DNA of 64,000 nt, from the NCBI RefSeq assembly GCF_041154745.1, contig NZ_AP031573.1, forward strand, positions 2,418,001-2,482,000, in the 5' to 3' direction. The first letter of the stretch is position 1. The number at the start of each line of letters is the position of its first letter. Shown here one piece after another: positions 16,754-26,600 of the stretch. The notes under the pieces were generated by a model. That model saw only the letters and a program-made list of their open reading frames with translations, ran no database searches and had not been told where the DNA came from. This DNA comes from Flavobacterium sp. CFS9. Its GTDB lineage: Bacteria > Bacteroidota > Bacteroidia > Flavobacteriales > Flavobacteriaceae. The position numbers were made by a program, and so were the translations under genes.

Positions 16754-16897
16754 TTTAGTCCTTTTGTATTAATGTACGAAGCAATGCTAACAATAGTGAA
16801 GTTGAAAAAATCATAACTACAAGAACTTCGCTTTCGCCTGTTGGTACTAAAAAAACAAAATATATTTAAATAAAATCTGTTAGGAGAAATTGTTTTT

Positions 16898-17032
16898 AGC
16901 ACATAGAAGTATAGATTTAGTTGTCTAAAAAGGTGTTTCACTTGTTTAAGAATACATAAACTGCTATGTGGGAGAAATATATTTTTGTATGTCATCTTTG
17001 TTTTACTGCTAAGATCTATGTTTCTATGTGTT
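16898..17032. repeat. MITE-like palindromic repeat element, copy B
   Basis: The left arm AGCACATAGAAGTATAG and right arm CTATGTTTCTATGTGTT are imperfect inverted repeats (14 of 17). The element is the inverted homologue of copy A at 5146-5290: besides the ends it shares GTTTCACTTGTT (16935-16946) at the same distance from the end. The surrounding 16754-17180 spacer has no gene. Confidence 0.6.
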
Positions 17033-17123
17033 TAGCGAAATTTTGGAGTTGACTTATGAGATTCAAGATGCAATTTTGTTTTGCAAGTATATTTTTGTCC
17101 CGGTAAAATCATAAAATAAAACG

Positions 17124-17131
17124 TATTTTTG
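17124..17131 (+). promoter_or_regulatory. -7 promoter element upstream of dgt
   Basis: TATTTTTG matches TAnnTTTG, 49 bases before the dgt start. A second TATTTTTG lies at 17090-17097. No well-spaced -33 element is visible for either. Confidence 0.45.
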
Positions 17132-17180
17132 GCACTTAGATCAAAAATCTAAAATCCACAATCTGAAATCTAAAATTACC

Positions 17181-18527
17181 ATGAACTGGGAACAACTTTT
17201 ATCACTCAAACGCCAAGGCGATACCAGCAAAAGATTACGTGTAGAACAGGACGATACCCGATTGGGTTTTGAAGTTGATTATGACAGAATAATCTTTTCG
17301 GCGGCATTTCGCTCTTTACAGGATAAGACACAAGTTATTCCGCTTTCGAAAACCGATTTTGTGCATACCAGATTGACACACAGTTTAGAGGTTTCGGTGG
17401 TCGGACGTTCACTAGGACGTTTGGTTGGGAAAAAAATTATTGAAAAATATCCTCATCTAAAAGAAGTTCACGGGTATCACATGAACGATTTTGGTGCTAT
17501 CGTCGCCGCAGCTTCTCTGGCGCATGATATAGGAAATCCTCCTTTTGGACACTCAGGAGAAAAAGCAATTGGAGAGTATTTTTCGATCGGAAACGGTTTA
17601 AAATACAAAGACCAATTAACGGCTAAACAATGGCAGGATTTAATTGATTTTGAAGGAAATGCCAATGGATTTTCGGTGCTTACGGCAAGTCGTCCGGGAA
17701 TTGAGGGAGGACTTCGAATTTCGTATGCTACGCTTGGCGCTTTTATGAAATATCCGAAAGAAAGTTTACCTAAAAAGCCTACTCAGAATATTGCCGATAA
17801 AAAATACGGTTTCTTTCAGGCCGATAAATCTTTTTTTGAAGAAGTGGCCAATGACATGGGCATGATTGTCAATAAAACAGGAGATGATATTGGTTTCGAA
17901 AGACATCCGTTGGCTTATTTGGTTGAAGCAGCCGATGATATCTGCTATACCATTATTGATTTTGAAGACGGGATAAATCTGGGATTAGTTTCAGAAGATT
18001 ATGCCTTAGAATATTTGATTAAACTGGTAAAAGACAATATCGGAGTAGCCAAATACAAGACTTTAACAACAAAAGAAGACCGAATTAGTTATTTACGTGC
18101 TTTGGCTATCGGAACGTTGATTAATGACGCTGTAAATGTTTTCATCGAGAATGAAGAGGCTATTTTGGAAGGGAAATTTCCTTTTGCCTTAACGGATAAG
18201 AGTAAATACAAAGCACAGATGGATGATATAATCAAACTAAGTGTCGATAAAATCTACCAGAGCCGTGAGGTGGTTGAAAAAGAAATTGTAGGGTATCAGA
18301 TTATTCAAACCCTGTTGGATAAATTTATAACGGCTTTCAACAACAAATACGAAGGAACAGCTTCAAACTACGATAAACTGCTTTTGAAAATGCTGCCTGA
18401 AAAGCATCATTTAGAAAAAACCAATTTATACGAGCGTTTGCTGCACATCTGTCATTATGTTTCTTTGTTAACAGACGGAAATGCACTGGAGCTGTTTGAA
18501 ACGATCAATGGCAGAAAAACCAATTAA
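17181..18527 (+). CDS. dgt: Deoxyguanosinetriphosphate triphosphohydrolase-like protein
   Basis: This 448-residue HD-domain enzyme is of the dGTPase family, which hydrolyses dNTPs to the nucleoside and tripolyphosphate. The family N-terminus is complete: RLRVEQDDTRLGFEVDYDRIIFSAAFRSLQDKTQV, then the metal-binding HxxxHD-type residues in THSLEVSVVGRSLG and AAASLAHDIGNPPFGHSGE, and a later HPLAYLVEAADDICYTIID. It probably controls dNTP pools; strict dGTP preference cannot be read from sequence. It is monocistronic and converges with the DUF3078 gene, whose 3' end lies only 18 bases away. Confidence 0.92.
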   Translation: MNWEQLLSLKRQGDTSKRLRVEQDDTRLGFEVDYDRIIFSAAFRSLQDKTQVIPLSKTDFVHTRLTHSLEVSVVGRSLGRLVGKKIIEKYPHLKEVHGYHMNDFGAIVAAASLAHDIGNPPFGHSGEKAIGEYFSIGNGLKYKDQLTAKQWQDLIDFEGNANGFSVLTASRPGIEGGLRISYATLGAFMKYPKESLPKKPTQNIADKKYGFFQADKSFFEEVANDMGMIVNKTGDDIGFERHPLAYLVEAADDICYTIIDFEDGINLGLVSEDYALEYLIKLVKDNIGVAKYKTLTTKEDRISYLRALAIGTLINDAVNVFIENEEAILEGKFPFALTDKSKYKAQMDDIIKLSVDKIYQSREVVEKEIVGYQIIQTLLDKFITAFNNKYEGTASNYDKLLLKMLPEKHHLEKTNLYERLLHICHYVSLLTDGNALELFETINGRKTN

Positions 18528-18545
18528 GAATCAACAATTGCTGAT

Positions 18546-19547
18546 TTATTGAAAAGCATACACCAGACCCACACCTAAGACTTGTCTTAGCTGGGCTCTT
18601 GGTCCGTTGTTGACTTGTGAAGTTGTTCCGGTAGCAGGATCAAAAAAGTCTTTTTTGGTTTTGATATCATCATCATACACCAGATGTACACCAATATTTG
18701 CTTTTACATAAGCATTTACCACAAGATCCAAACGGGTATCGTAATCTATATCGACGTTTCCAAATTTGTTTAGATAATCGGTATACAAACTCAAACGATT
18801 TTCGTAGAATATATTTTTAAAAATCTCACTTTTCATGTATCCGGTAAGCAGAATACCAAATTCGGCTTTTACCTTCTGTCCGTTTTCAACTAAAATTTTA
18901 GAGTTTGGGTCCATTGGGTCCACTATATAAGTCGCTTTTCGCACACCAAAAGCTCCCTGATTCGCTAAAGCCTGATCGAGAACTAAGGTAGTTTTTAAGG
19001 TAAAAGGAGAGAAATATAAGGTTCGGTTTTTCTTTTTATCTGAATTTTCAGCTCCGGCTCCAAGGAAGACATAAGCCGGTGCAAAAGGTCTGGAGATAGC
19101 AACATCCTTGTTAGGGTAGTTGTATCCGTCGGTAAATTGAGTATTGAAGTTGAATTTCGCCGAGTAGTACCAATTTGAAATCGTATCTTTTCTAAAACCG
19201 TAAGTCGAATTGAATAGAAAAGCATCATCAGTTTTACGGAGTTCGGTACCGTCCTGCTGGTTTAAACCGTATTTTACAATAAGTTCATTGGCCCATTTGT
19301 GGTTCCCTTTGATGTAAGTTCGGTTAAACTCACCTTTGAAAAGTCCCGAGATCGAGCTTGTTCCCCCCGCACTCCAGTTTACAAAAGCAATTTCGGAAAT
19401 GTCAAAGCCCAGTTGATTTTTTTTGGTCCAGTTTGATGGCGGTGCAGGTAATTCGCCAGGATCCAATGTCGTTTGTATAATTTGAGCAAAGTTATTTGAA
19501 GTACACAAAAGCAGCAAAAGCAAAAGGGCAGAACGCAATAATTTCAT
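18546..19547 (-). CDS. DUF3078 domain-containing outer membrane protein
   Basis: This 333-residue protein has a signal peptide rich in leucine (MKLLRSALLLLLLLCTSNNFAQ) and an all-beta mature region. The LGFDISEIAFVNWSAGGTSSISGLFKGEFNRTY stretch is characteristic of DUF3078, and the C-terminus LGVGLVYAFQ suits an outer-membrane barrel. The function of the family is unknown. It lies just downstream of dxs (31-base gap, same strand), an association common in flavobacteria, so it is probably co-transcribed with it. Confidence 0.85.
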   Translation of the reverse strand: MKLLRSALLLLLLLCTSNNFAQIIQTTLDPGELPAPPSNWTKKNQLGFDISEIAFVNWSAGGTSSISGLFKGEFNRTYIKGNHKWANELIVKYGLNQQDGTELRKTDDAFLFNSTYGFRKDTISNWYYSAKFNFNTQFTDGYNYPNKDVAISRPFAPAYVFLGAGAENSDKKKNRTLYFSPFTLKTTLVLDQALANQGAFGVRKATYIVDPMDPNSKILVENGQKVKAEFGILLTGYMKSEIFKNIFYENRLSLYTDYLNKFGNVDIDYDTRLDLVVNAYVKANIGVHLVYDDDIKTKKDFFDPATGTTSQVNNGPRAQLRQVLGVGLVYAFQ

Positions 19548-19578
19548 TGTGATTTTATTTTTTGACAGCGCAAAATAA

Positions 19579-21366
19579 TTATTTTGTATCGTTTGAAAAA
19601 AGATTTATTAAACTTTTAACGTCAATTTTACACAATTGTTGTAACTGATTCACCGTTCCATGCTCTATAAACGTGTCCGGAATACCCAAAACTTCGATGG
19701 TATTTTTGAAATTATGTGAGGCCGCAAACTCCAAAATGGCACTTCCAAAACCACCGTTTATAGTACCGTCTTCGACTGTAATGATCCTCTCGAAGCTTGA
19801 TAAAATAGTGGTTAATGTATTGATGTCTAGTGGTTTGATGGATGGGAAGTCGTAATGAGCGATGGTCTCGGAATTGTGAGATTCGTTTATTGCTTCGATC
19901 ACATTATTTCCAATTGTTCCCGTAGACAAAACGGCTGTTTTTGTGCCCTCTTTTAAACAATTTGCTGTACCAATTTCAATTTTTTTATAATGTCCGAAAT
20001 TTTCTACTTCCCAATTTGGGATGACGCCCCGGCCCCTTGGATATCGAATGGCGATGGGATGATTTAGCCCTAATTGTGCCGTATATAAAATATTCTGTAA
20101 GTCAATTTCGTTGAGAGGAGCATAAATAATCAGGTTCGGAATGGCACGTAAATAAGCAATGTCAAAAAGGCCATGATGTGTTGCTCCATCTTCGCCTACT
20201 AATCCGGCGCGGTCGAGACAAAAAATAACAGGCAAGTTTTGCAGTGCAACATCGTGAATGACCTGATCGTAAGCACGCTGTAAAAAAGTCGAATAAATAT
20301 TGCAGTAAACCGTCATTCCCTGAGTAACCATTCCTGCCGCAAGTGTTACCGCATGCTGTTCGGCTATTCCAACGTCAAAAGCACGTTCTGGAATCTCATC
20401 CATCATAAATTTAAGAGAACTTCCGGATGGCATTGCCGGAGTGATTCCGATGATTTTTTCGTTCTTTTTGGCTAAATCTAAGATCGTCAGACCAAAAACA
20501 TCCTGATATTTAGGAGGTAAATTTTCTTCTGATTTAGCATAGACTTCTCCGGTTGAAGCATCAAATTTCCCCGGAGCATGATATTTTACCTGATTTTCTT
20601 CAGCCTGCTGTAAACCTTTTCCTTTTGTGGTTACAATGTGCAGGAATTTAGGACCTTTTATTTTTTTTAAACGATTAAGTTCTTTGATCAGGGCTGGAAG
20701 ATCATGACCGTCAATTGGTCCCGAATAATCAAAGTTTAATGACTTGATGATGTTATTCTGTTTTGGGTTTTTCCCGTTCTTAACAGCCGTTAAATACTTT
20801 TTCAAAGCTCCTACACTTGGATCAATCCCGATGGCATTATCGTTTAGAATGACCAAAAGATTGGCATCCGTAACCCCGGCATGATTCAAGCCTTCAAAAG
20901 CCATTCCTGAAGCAATCGATGCATCACCAATTACGGCTATATGCTGTTTATTGAAATCGCCTTTTAGTTTTGAAGCAATGGCCATTCCAAGTGCCGCCGA
21001 GATAGAAGTGGAGGAATGTCCTACGCCAAATGTGTCGTAAATACTTTCGCTTCTTTTCGGAAAACCGGAAATACCTTCAAGCTGTCTGTTCGTGTGAAAA
21101 ACTTCCCTTCTTTCCGTCAAAATTTTATGTCCGTAGGCCTGATGTCCCACATCCCAAACCAATAAATCGTCGGGAGTATTAAACACATAATGAAGTGCAA
21201 TGGTCAATTCGATTACACCCAGACTGGAGCCTAAATGCCCTTCTTTAACCGAAACAACATCAATAATAAAATCGCGTAATTCCTGTGCAACCTTAGAAAG
21301 CTGCGCTTCTGTTAATAAGCGTAAATCAGCGGGATTGTATATGTTGGAGAGTAAGTTACTTTTCAT
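19579..21366 (-). CDS. dxs: 1-deoxy-D-xylulose-5-phosphate synthase
   Basis: This ThDP-dependent transketolase-like enzyme joins pyruvate and glyceraldehyde-3-phosphate in the first step of the MEP isoprenoid pathway. It has 595 residues (E. coli 620). The N-terminus has HLGSSLGVIELTIALHYVFN; the ThDP/Mg motif is GDASIASGMAFEGLNHAG ending NDN; DVGIAEQHAVTLAAGMV contains the catalytic glutamate; and DRAGLVGEDGATHHGLFD lies in the pyrimidine domain. The C-terminal domain with VEDGTINGGFGSAILE is intact. It heads a likely two-gene unit with the DUF3078 gene. Confidence 0.97.
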   Translation of the reverse strand: MKSNLLSNIYNPADLRLLTEAQLSKVAQELRDFIIDVVSVKEGHLGSSLGVIELTIALHYVFNTPDDLLVWDVGHQAYGHKILTERREVFHTNRQLEGISGFPKRSESIYDTFGVGHSSTSISAALGMAIASKLKGDFNKQHIAVIGDASIASGMAFEGLNHAGVTDANLLVILNDNAIGIDPSVGALKKYLTAVKNGKNPKQNNIIKSLNFDYSGPIDGHDLPALIKELNRLKKIKGPKFLHIVTTKGKGLQQAEENQVKYHAPGKFDASTGEVYAKSEENLPPKYQDVFGLTILDLAKKNEKIIGITPAMPSGSSLKFMMDEIPERAFDVGIAEQHAVTLAAGMVTQGMTVYCNIYSTFLQRAYDQVIHDVALQNLPVIFCLDRAGLVGEDGATHHGLFDIAYLRAIPNLIIYAPLNEIDLQNILYTAQLGLNHPIAIRYPRGRGVIPNWEVENFGHYKKIEIGTANCLKEGTKTAVLSTGTIGNNVIEAINESHNSETIAHYDFPSIKPLDINTLTTILSSFERIITVEDGTINGGFGSAILEFAASHNFKNTIEVLGIPDTFIEHGTVNQLQQLCKIDVKSLINLFSNDTK

Positions 21367-21380
21367 TGTAAGGTAAAAAG

Positions 21381-21388
21381 CAAATTTA
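21381..21388 (-). promoter_or_regulatory. -7 promoter element of dxs
   Basis: CAAATTTA reads TAAATTTG on the minus strand, matching TAnnTTTG, 15 bases before the dxs start. A possible -33 TTG (CAA at 21413-21415) has a slightly long 24-base spacer. Confidence 0.55.
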
Positions 21389-21469
21389 CGGTTTTTAAAA
21401 TTAAATTCAGTTCAATGAAATTATCTAATATTTAGCAATAGATATGTTAAACGATGTATTGCACCATTT

Positions 21470-22237
21470 TTACTGTTCAAATGGAATTGATAAAGTATAA
21501 GTCGAGCGAACAATTTTATTTTTAAATTTTCCAGGAAGCCATTTGGGGCCTTTTTCTAAAACTCTTATTGCTTCTTTACCGTTTTCTATTGATGTGTTTT
21601 TAATAATATTGAAATTAGTTAAACTGCCATCTTTTTCTATTACAAATACCACAGTTGTTTTGTCCGGATCTATTTTCGTTTTACTTGGAGCAGTATAATT
21701 TTTAATGAAAAACTTTTGAAATTTCTTCATTCCATTTTTTGGAACAGGTAAAATATCCAAGTCACTTGAGTTGTAAATAATAGCATACGTACCATTTGGA
21801 GTGTTTGTTAATGCAGAATCATTCGCAGGTGTAATCGCTATACCAGTTGTATAGTTTTTATGTTCTGCAGGTACTACTTCAACTTTGTCAATTTTTTGTT
21901 TATTACCGTTTTGATCCTGACAGCTGAATAATGTAGTCCCCATCGCAATAAACAATGCCAGCAAAAACATTTTGTGGTATTGCGTTTGCGAGTATAAAAC
22001 ACGACTCGGAATATGAATAATTACATTGTCAATCTGTGTATTTTTGAATCTTCCGCAGATACTTTTATTTTGATATGAAATAAAATAATGCTGAATTTCT
22101 TCTGTTGACATTTTTGTGAAATCAACTACAGTTTTGGTACAGCTTAGGCAAAATCTCCCATTGTCTTTTGGAGTCATTTTATCCCAGTTTTCTTGGCACG
22201 GCTCAGGAATAGTAATTTTGCGTCTTTTGTTCATCAT
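21470..22237 (-). CDS. TonB C-terminal domain-like protein with N-terminal cysteine motif
   Basis: This 255-residue protein is of a Bacteroidota-specific layout. The cytoplasmic N-terminus has a probable metal-binding motif (PCQENWDKM, then GRFCLSCTKTVVDF; Cys14, Cys30 and Cys33) seen at the start of several flavobacterial TonB/carboxypeptidase-like proteins. One membrane helix is near residues 88-104. The periplasmic C-terminus (~197-254: VVFVIEKDGSLTNFNII, KWLPGKFKNKIVRSTYTLSIPF) resembles the TonB C-terminal fold. It may act as an energy transducer or a TonB-like partner, but no ExbB or ExbD is adjacent. It is divergent from tadA. Confidence 0.7.
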   Translation of the reverse strand: MMNKRRKITIPEPCQENWDKMTPKDNGRFCLSCTKTVVDFTKMSTEEIQHYFISYQNKSICGRFKNTQIDNVIIHIPSRVLYSQTQYHKMFLLALFIAMGTTLFSCQDQNGNKQKIDKVEVVPAEHKNYTTGIAITPANDSALTNTPNGTYAIIYNSSDLDILPVPKNGMKKFQKFFIKNYTAPSKTKIDPDKTTVVFVIEKDGSLTNFNIIKNTSIENGKEAIRVLEKGPKWLPGKFKNKIVRSTYTLSIPFEQ

Positions 22238-22281
22238 TTAAATTTCAATAATTAAATGTAATAAAAAATATAAGTAAAATG

Positions 22282-22289
22282 TACTTTTG
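22282..22289 (+). promoter_or_regulatory. -7 promoter element of tadA, implying a near-leaderless mRNA
   Basis: TACTTTTG matches TAnnTTTG and ends only 5 bases before the ATG of tadA. Transcription would start at or within a base or two of the start codon. No good -33 element is visible. Confidence 0.55.
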
Positions 22290-22294
22290 TAACT

Positions 22295-22738
22295 ATGATA
22301 AATCCTTTCACCGACGAGTATTTTATGAAAAAAGCTTTGCAGGAAGCTGAAATGGCTTTTGAAAAAGGCGAAATTCCTGTTGGAGCAATCATTGTAGTTG
22401 CCGATAAAATCATTGCAAGAAGCCATAATTTAACCGAATTGCTTAATGATGTTACGGCTCATGCGGAAATGCAGGCGATAACAGCTGCTGCCAATTTCTT
22501 AGGTGGAAAATACCTTAAAGACTGTACGTTGTATGTTACCCTCGAACCTTGCCAAATGTGTGCGGGAGCTTTGTATTGGAGCCAGATTTCTAAAATTGTT
22601 TTTGGCGCACGCGATGAACATCGGGGTTTTATGACCATGGGAACCAAATTACACCCCAAAACGACTGTGGTTTCCGGAGTGATGGCCAATGAAGCTGCCG
22701 ATTTGATGAAGCGTTTTTTTGTAGAGAGACGGAAATAA
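22295..22738 (+). CDS. tadA: tRNA-specific adenosine deaminase
   Basis: This 147-residue zinc deaminase makes inosine at the wobble position of tRNA-Arg(ACG). The zinc and catalytic motifs are HAE at 56-58 and PCxxC at 85-89 (EPCQMCAGAL), and the C-terminal VVSGVMANEAADLMKRFF fits the bacterial TadA family. The start at 22295 gives the usual short N-terminus before YFMKKALQEAEMAF. A guanine deaminase is the main alternative, but the PCQMC context and length favour TadA. The next gene follows 12 bases later, so they are probably one transcript. Confidence 0.93.
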   Translation: MINPFTDEYFMKKALQEAEMAFEKGEIPVGAIIVVADKIIARSHNLTELLNDVTAHAEMQAITAAANFLGGKYLKDCTLYVTLEPCQMCAGALYWSQISKIVFGARDEHRGFMTMGTKLHPKTTVVSGVMANEAADLMKRFFVERRK

Positions 22739-22750
22739 TTGCTGTAAATC

Positions 22751-23383
22751 ATGACCAATTTTTCAACCATAAAAAAACTATTTCGCATCACTGAATCTAA
22801 TGGTTTTGCAGATAGTGAAATTGAGGCAGTTAAAAATATCTTTGGAGCACTTCCGCAGGTATTTGTTGACTACTATATGGAACTGGGTAAAATTCAAAAT
22901 CTAAACCATACACAGGATTTATTAATCGTACCGGAGCGTTTTCAATATTATAAACACAATGATTATTTGATATTTTATTCTGAAAATCAAAAAGCTTGTG
23001 TTTGGGGGATTCATAAAGAGGATTTGTCAAAATCTGATCCGCCGGTATACATGAGTGAAGATGAAAAGGACTGGAATCTGGAAACGGAAACGTTAAGTGA
23101 TTTTTTTACTGCAATGGCTTTTCTTCAGGCGGGTTTTGCTTTAAAGTTCCCGGGTAATACATTTTATGAATTGGAAGAAGATGAATTGAATTTTGTTCGC
23201 GCAAACTTCAGAAATAAAGGATTCTCTTTTAAAAAGTGGCTTGGAGGAATAGATTTTTATGGCAATTATGATGATGATGTAGTCATAGTGCAGGCAGCGA
23301 ATCAACTGTTTTATGCAGCTGACACAAAAGAACATTTCGTTGCATTGGACAAACTATTGTCCGGACTTGGGACAGAGTTATAA
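22751..23383 (+). CDS. SMI1/KNR4 (SUKH)-like protein
   Basis: This 210-residue cytoplasmic protein has the layout of SUKH-superfamily proteins: an N-terminal helix, then ALPQVFVDYYMELGKI, DLLIVPERFQYYKHNDYLIFYSENQKACVWGI (the strand pair typical of the fold), and ETLSDFFTAMAFLQAGFAL. SUKH proteins often act as immunity proteins against polymorphic toxins. No toxin or other secretion substrate is adjacent, so that role is not supported here and a housekeeping SMI1-type role is equally possible. It is probably co-transcribed with tadA (12-base gap). Confidence 0.6.
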   Translation: MTNFSTIKKLFRITESNGFADSEIEAVKNIFGALPQVFVDYYMELGKIQNLNHTQDLLIVPERFQYYKHNDYLIFYSENQKACVWGIHKEDLSKSDPPVYMSEDEKDWNLETETLSDFFTAMAFLQAGFALKFPGNTFYELEEDELNFVRANFRNKGFSFKKWLGGIDFYGNYDDDVVIVQAANQLFYAADTKEHFVALDKLLSGLGTEL

Positions 23384-23651
23384 AAAGGGGATAGTTTAAA
23401 AAGATGATTTCCTGAAGTAACAAAAAAAGGAAAGAATTAACCCGAAATAGTCTTTGAGAATGCTGTAAATCATTTTTGTCCTTAAGGGCATTTAAATATT
23501 TTACCTTGGAGAATTTTCCTCTTAAAAGATTTAGAAAAATACATTATATTTATGCAATATAATTGACATACCACTAGTTTATTTGTATAGCAGTAAAAGC
23601 TAAAGTACACTGTCAATTTCCAAATTCGTAAACCTGTAATTCTAAATAAAA

Positions 23652-26600
23652 GTGAAAGTAAAAGGACTATTTCTCGTGTTTTGTACGTTTTTTATTTTTC
23701 AATCCTGTGGCCGCAAATCAGCTGCCGATTTCAATTCCGATTTTTCATTATTCAAAGAGTACATTGTTAGTTTTACTGGAGGTATCGTCTCTTCGGAATC
23801 TGATATTAGAGTTGTTTTGGCTTTTGATAAAAAAGAATGGAAAGTCAATCAGGAATTAGACGACGATTTGTTTGATATCTCGCCAAATGTACGTGGAAAA
23901 GTAGTAGCACTTTCAACCAATACAATTGCTTTTATTCCGGAGAAAAAACTGGAAGCAGGAACAGAATATCAGGTGACTTTAAACTTAGATAAGCTTATCA
24001 CTATTCCAAAGGAAAAAGAGAAGGACCTTTCAAAGTTCAACTTTACAGTTAAAACCATCAAACAGGATTTTACCATTAATACGGAGGATATTCAGTCTTA
24101 CAGTAAAGATTACCAGTATCTGAATTGCGTTTTAAAGACGGCAGACAATATGGATGTTGAAACGGCTAAAAAGCTTGTTACAGCTAGTCAGAACGGGAAA
24201 GATGTTAAAATTAAATTCGAAAAACAAACAGGAACAGCTAAGGAATTCCGTTTCAAAATTGACAGTATTCAGCGGTTTCTGGAAGCTTCGAATCTGGAAA
24301 TCGCATACGACGGAAGTGATTTTGATATTGAGCAGAAAGGGCAATTGGATTATCCGATTACAGGTGTAAACGAATTTAAAATTGTAAAAGTCGATATTCC
24401 TGAAGGAAGCAATCAGTCCCTTTTGATTAATTTCTCGGAACCATTAGAAAAAGGACAGGATTTTAAAGGATTAGTTTCTATTCAAAATACCAACAACTTA
24501 AAGTTTTCGACTCAGGGGAATGTATTGAAAGTATATTTTAGCAATACCGCTCCGGAGAAAAAAGAAGTTCCGGTAGTGGCAGAAGAAAGCACAGCCTTGG
24601 CAGTTGATTCGTCAGCGGTTGTGGTCGATTCAGCGGCGGTTGTTGTGGATAGCGCTGCTGTGGTAGTCGTTCAGAATGAAGAACCGGAGCAGGAAGCGGA
24701 AGTAAATTTATCGGGAGAGTTGTTGTTGGAAGTTTTTCAGGGAATCGAAAGTCAGTACGGCAAAAAGATGGAGGCCAATTATACTGAGAAAATTAATTTT
24801 GATCAAATAAAACCTAACGTTCGATTGGTTAAAAATGGAACAATTTTGCCAAGTTCAAACAACCTAAAATTAAACTTCGAAGCAGTAAATCTAAGTGCGG
24901 TTGATGTAAAGGTGTATAAAATTTACAAGAACAATATTCTTCAGTTTTTGCAGTATAATGAACTGAACGGAAGTCAGAATCTCAAGAAAGTGGCACAGCC
25001 GATAGCCAAAACCACACTGAATTTAGTCGAAAGCAAACTGATAAATCCGGCTAAGTGGAACACCTTTGCTCTGGATTTGTCTAAAATCATTACGCCGGAA
25101 CCGGGAGCAATTTACCGTGTAGAATTTGTTTACAAAAAGAAATATTCCCTTTATAAATGTGAAACCTCAGAGGAGAGTTCGGAGGAAGAGGAGGAGGAAG
25201 TAGATGAAAATGATGTGAATTACAGCGGCAATTCATACGACGATTACTATTATGACGATTACGACTGGAGAGAAAGTCAGGACCCATGCACAGGATCGTA
25301 CTACTATAATGCCAGAATTGCGACAAATATCTTAGCAACCGATTTAGGGGTTATAGCCAAAAGAGGCGAAAATAAATCGTATGTCTTTGCAGTCAATAAT
25401 ATCGTAACCACAGAGCCGGTTTCGAATGCGAGAGTGGATCTGTACACCTTTCAACAGCAAAAAATCGCAACTGCCGCAACAAGCAGCGAAGGAATTGCTA
25501 CGTTTCAGCTCAACAAGTTTGCTTACTTTGCTATTGTTACTTTAGGAGATCAGTCCACTTATGTGAAGTTGGATGACGGCTATTCGTTATCGGTAAGTAA
25601 TTTTGATGTTGCGGGTGAAACTTTGCAAAAAGGCTTAAAAGGATTTATCTACGGTGAGCGCGGTGTTTGGCGCCCGGGAGATAATTTGTATCTGTCATTT
25701 ATCTTAAACGATGCGTCGAATAAACTTCCAAAATCACACCCGATTAAATTTAGATTAAACGACCCGAACGGTAAAACAACGTATCAGACGATTCAGAAAA
25801 CAAACGATCTGAATCATTACAGTTTTATCGTTCCAACAAGTGCCGACGCGCCAACCGGAAATTGGGAAGCAATGATAAGTGTGGGTGGTGCCAAGTTTTA
25901 CAAAAGCATTAAGATCGAAACGATTAAACCGAATCGTTTAAAAATCAAAAATAATTTCTCCAGAAAAACATTATCATCTTCGTATCCAAATACCAGTACT
26001 CTCGAAGTGACCTGGCTTCATGGTGCTATTGCAAAAAATCTAAATGTAGAAATGCAGGCAAAATTTTCGCAGCAAACCACCACTTTTAAAGGATATGAGA
26101 AGTTTAATTTTGACGATTTGGTGCGTCAGTTTAGTTCAGAAGAAATTAATATTTTCTCCGGAAAATTAAATGAGAACGGTAAAGCATCGGTCGATATCCA
26201 TCCAAAATTACAAGGGCAGGCTCCCGGCATGTTACGTGCCGCCTTCATTACAAAAGTATATGAAGAAGGAGGCGATTTTAGTACTGATGTTATTTCGACG
26301 ACCTATTCACCATACAAAACTTATGTGGGGATAAAATCGCCTGAGCCTAACAAATACGGAATGCTGGAAACCAGAACGAACAACCGTTTTGATATCGTGA
26401 CAGTGGATGAAAACGGAAGGCCAAAATCAGTAAGAAATCTGGAAGTAAAAGTCTATAAAGTAGATTGGCGCTGGTGGTGGGATGCTTCCAGTGATAATCT
26501 ATCTAATTATAACTCATCGGATGCGACCACATCTTATAAAACTTTTGTGATCAATACAGATTCGAGTGGAAAAGGAAGTATTCAATTTTCTTTAACCGAT

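Noticed and set aside
22751..23383. Anti-phage or toxin-immunity island based on the SUKH-like gene
   Set aside because: No toxin, nuclease or secretion cargo is adjacent; the neighbours are housekeeping genes, so a defence claim is not supported.
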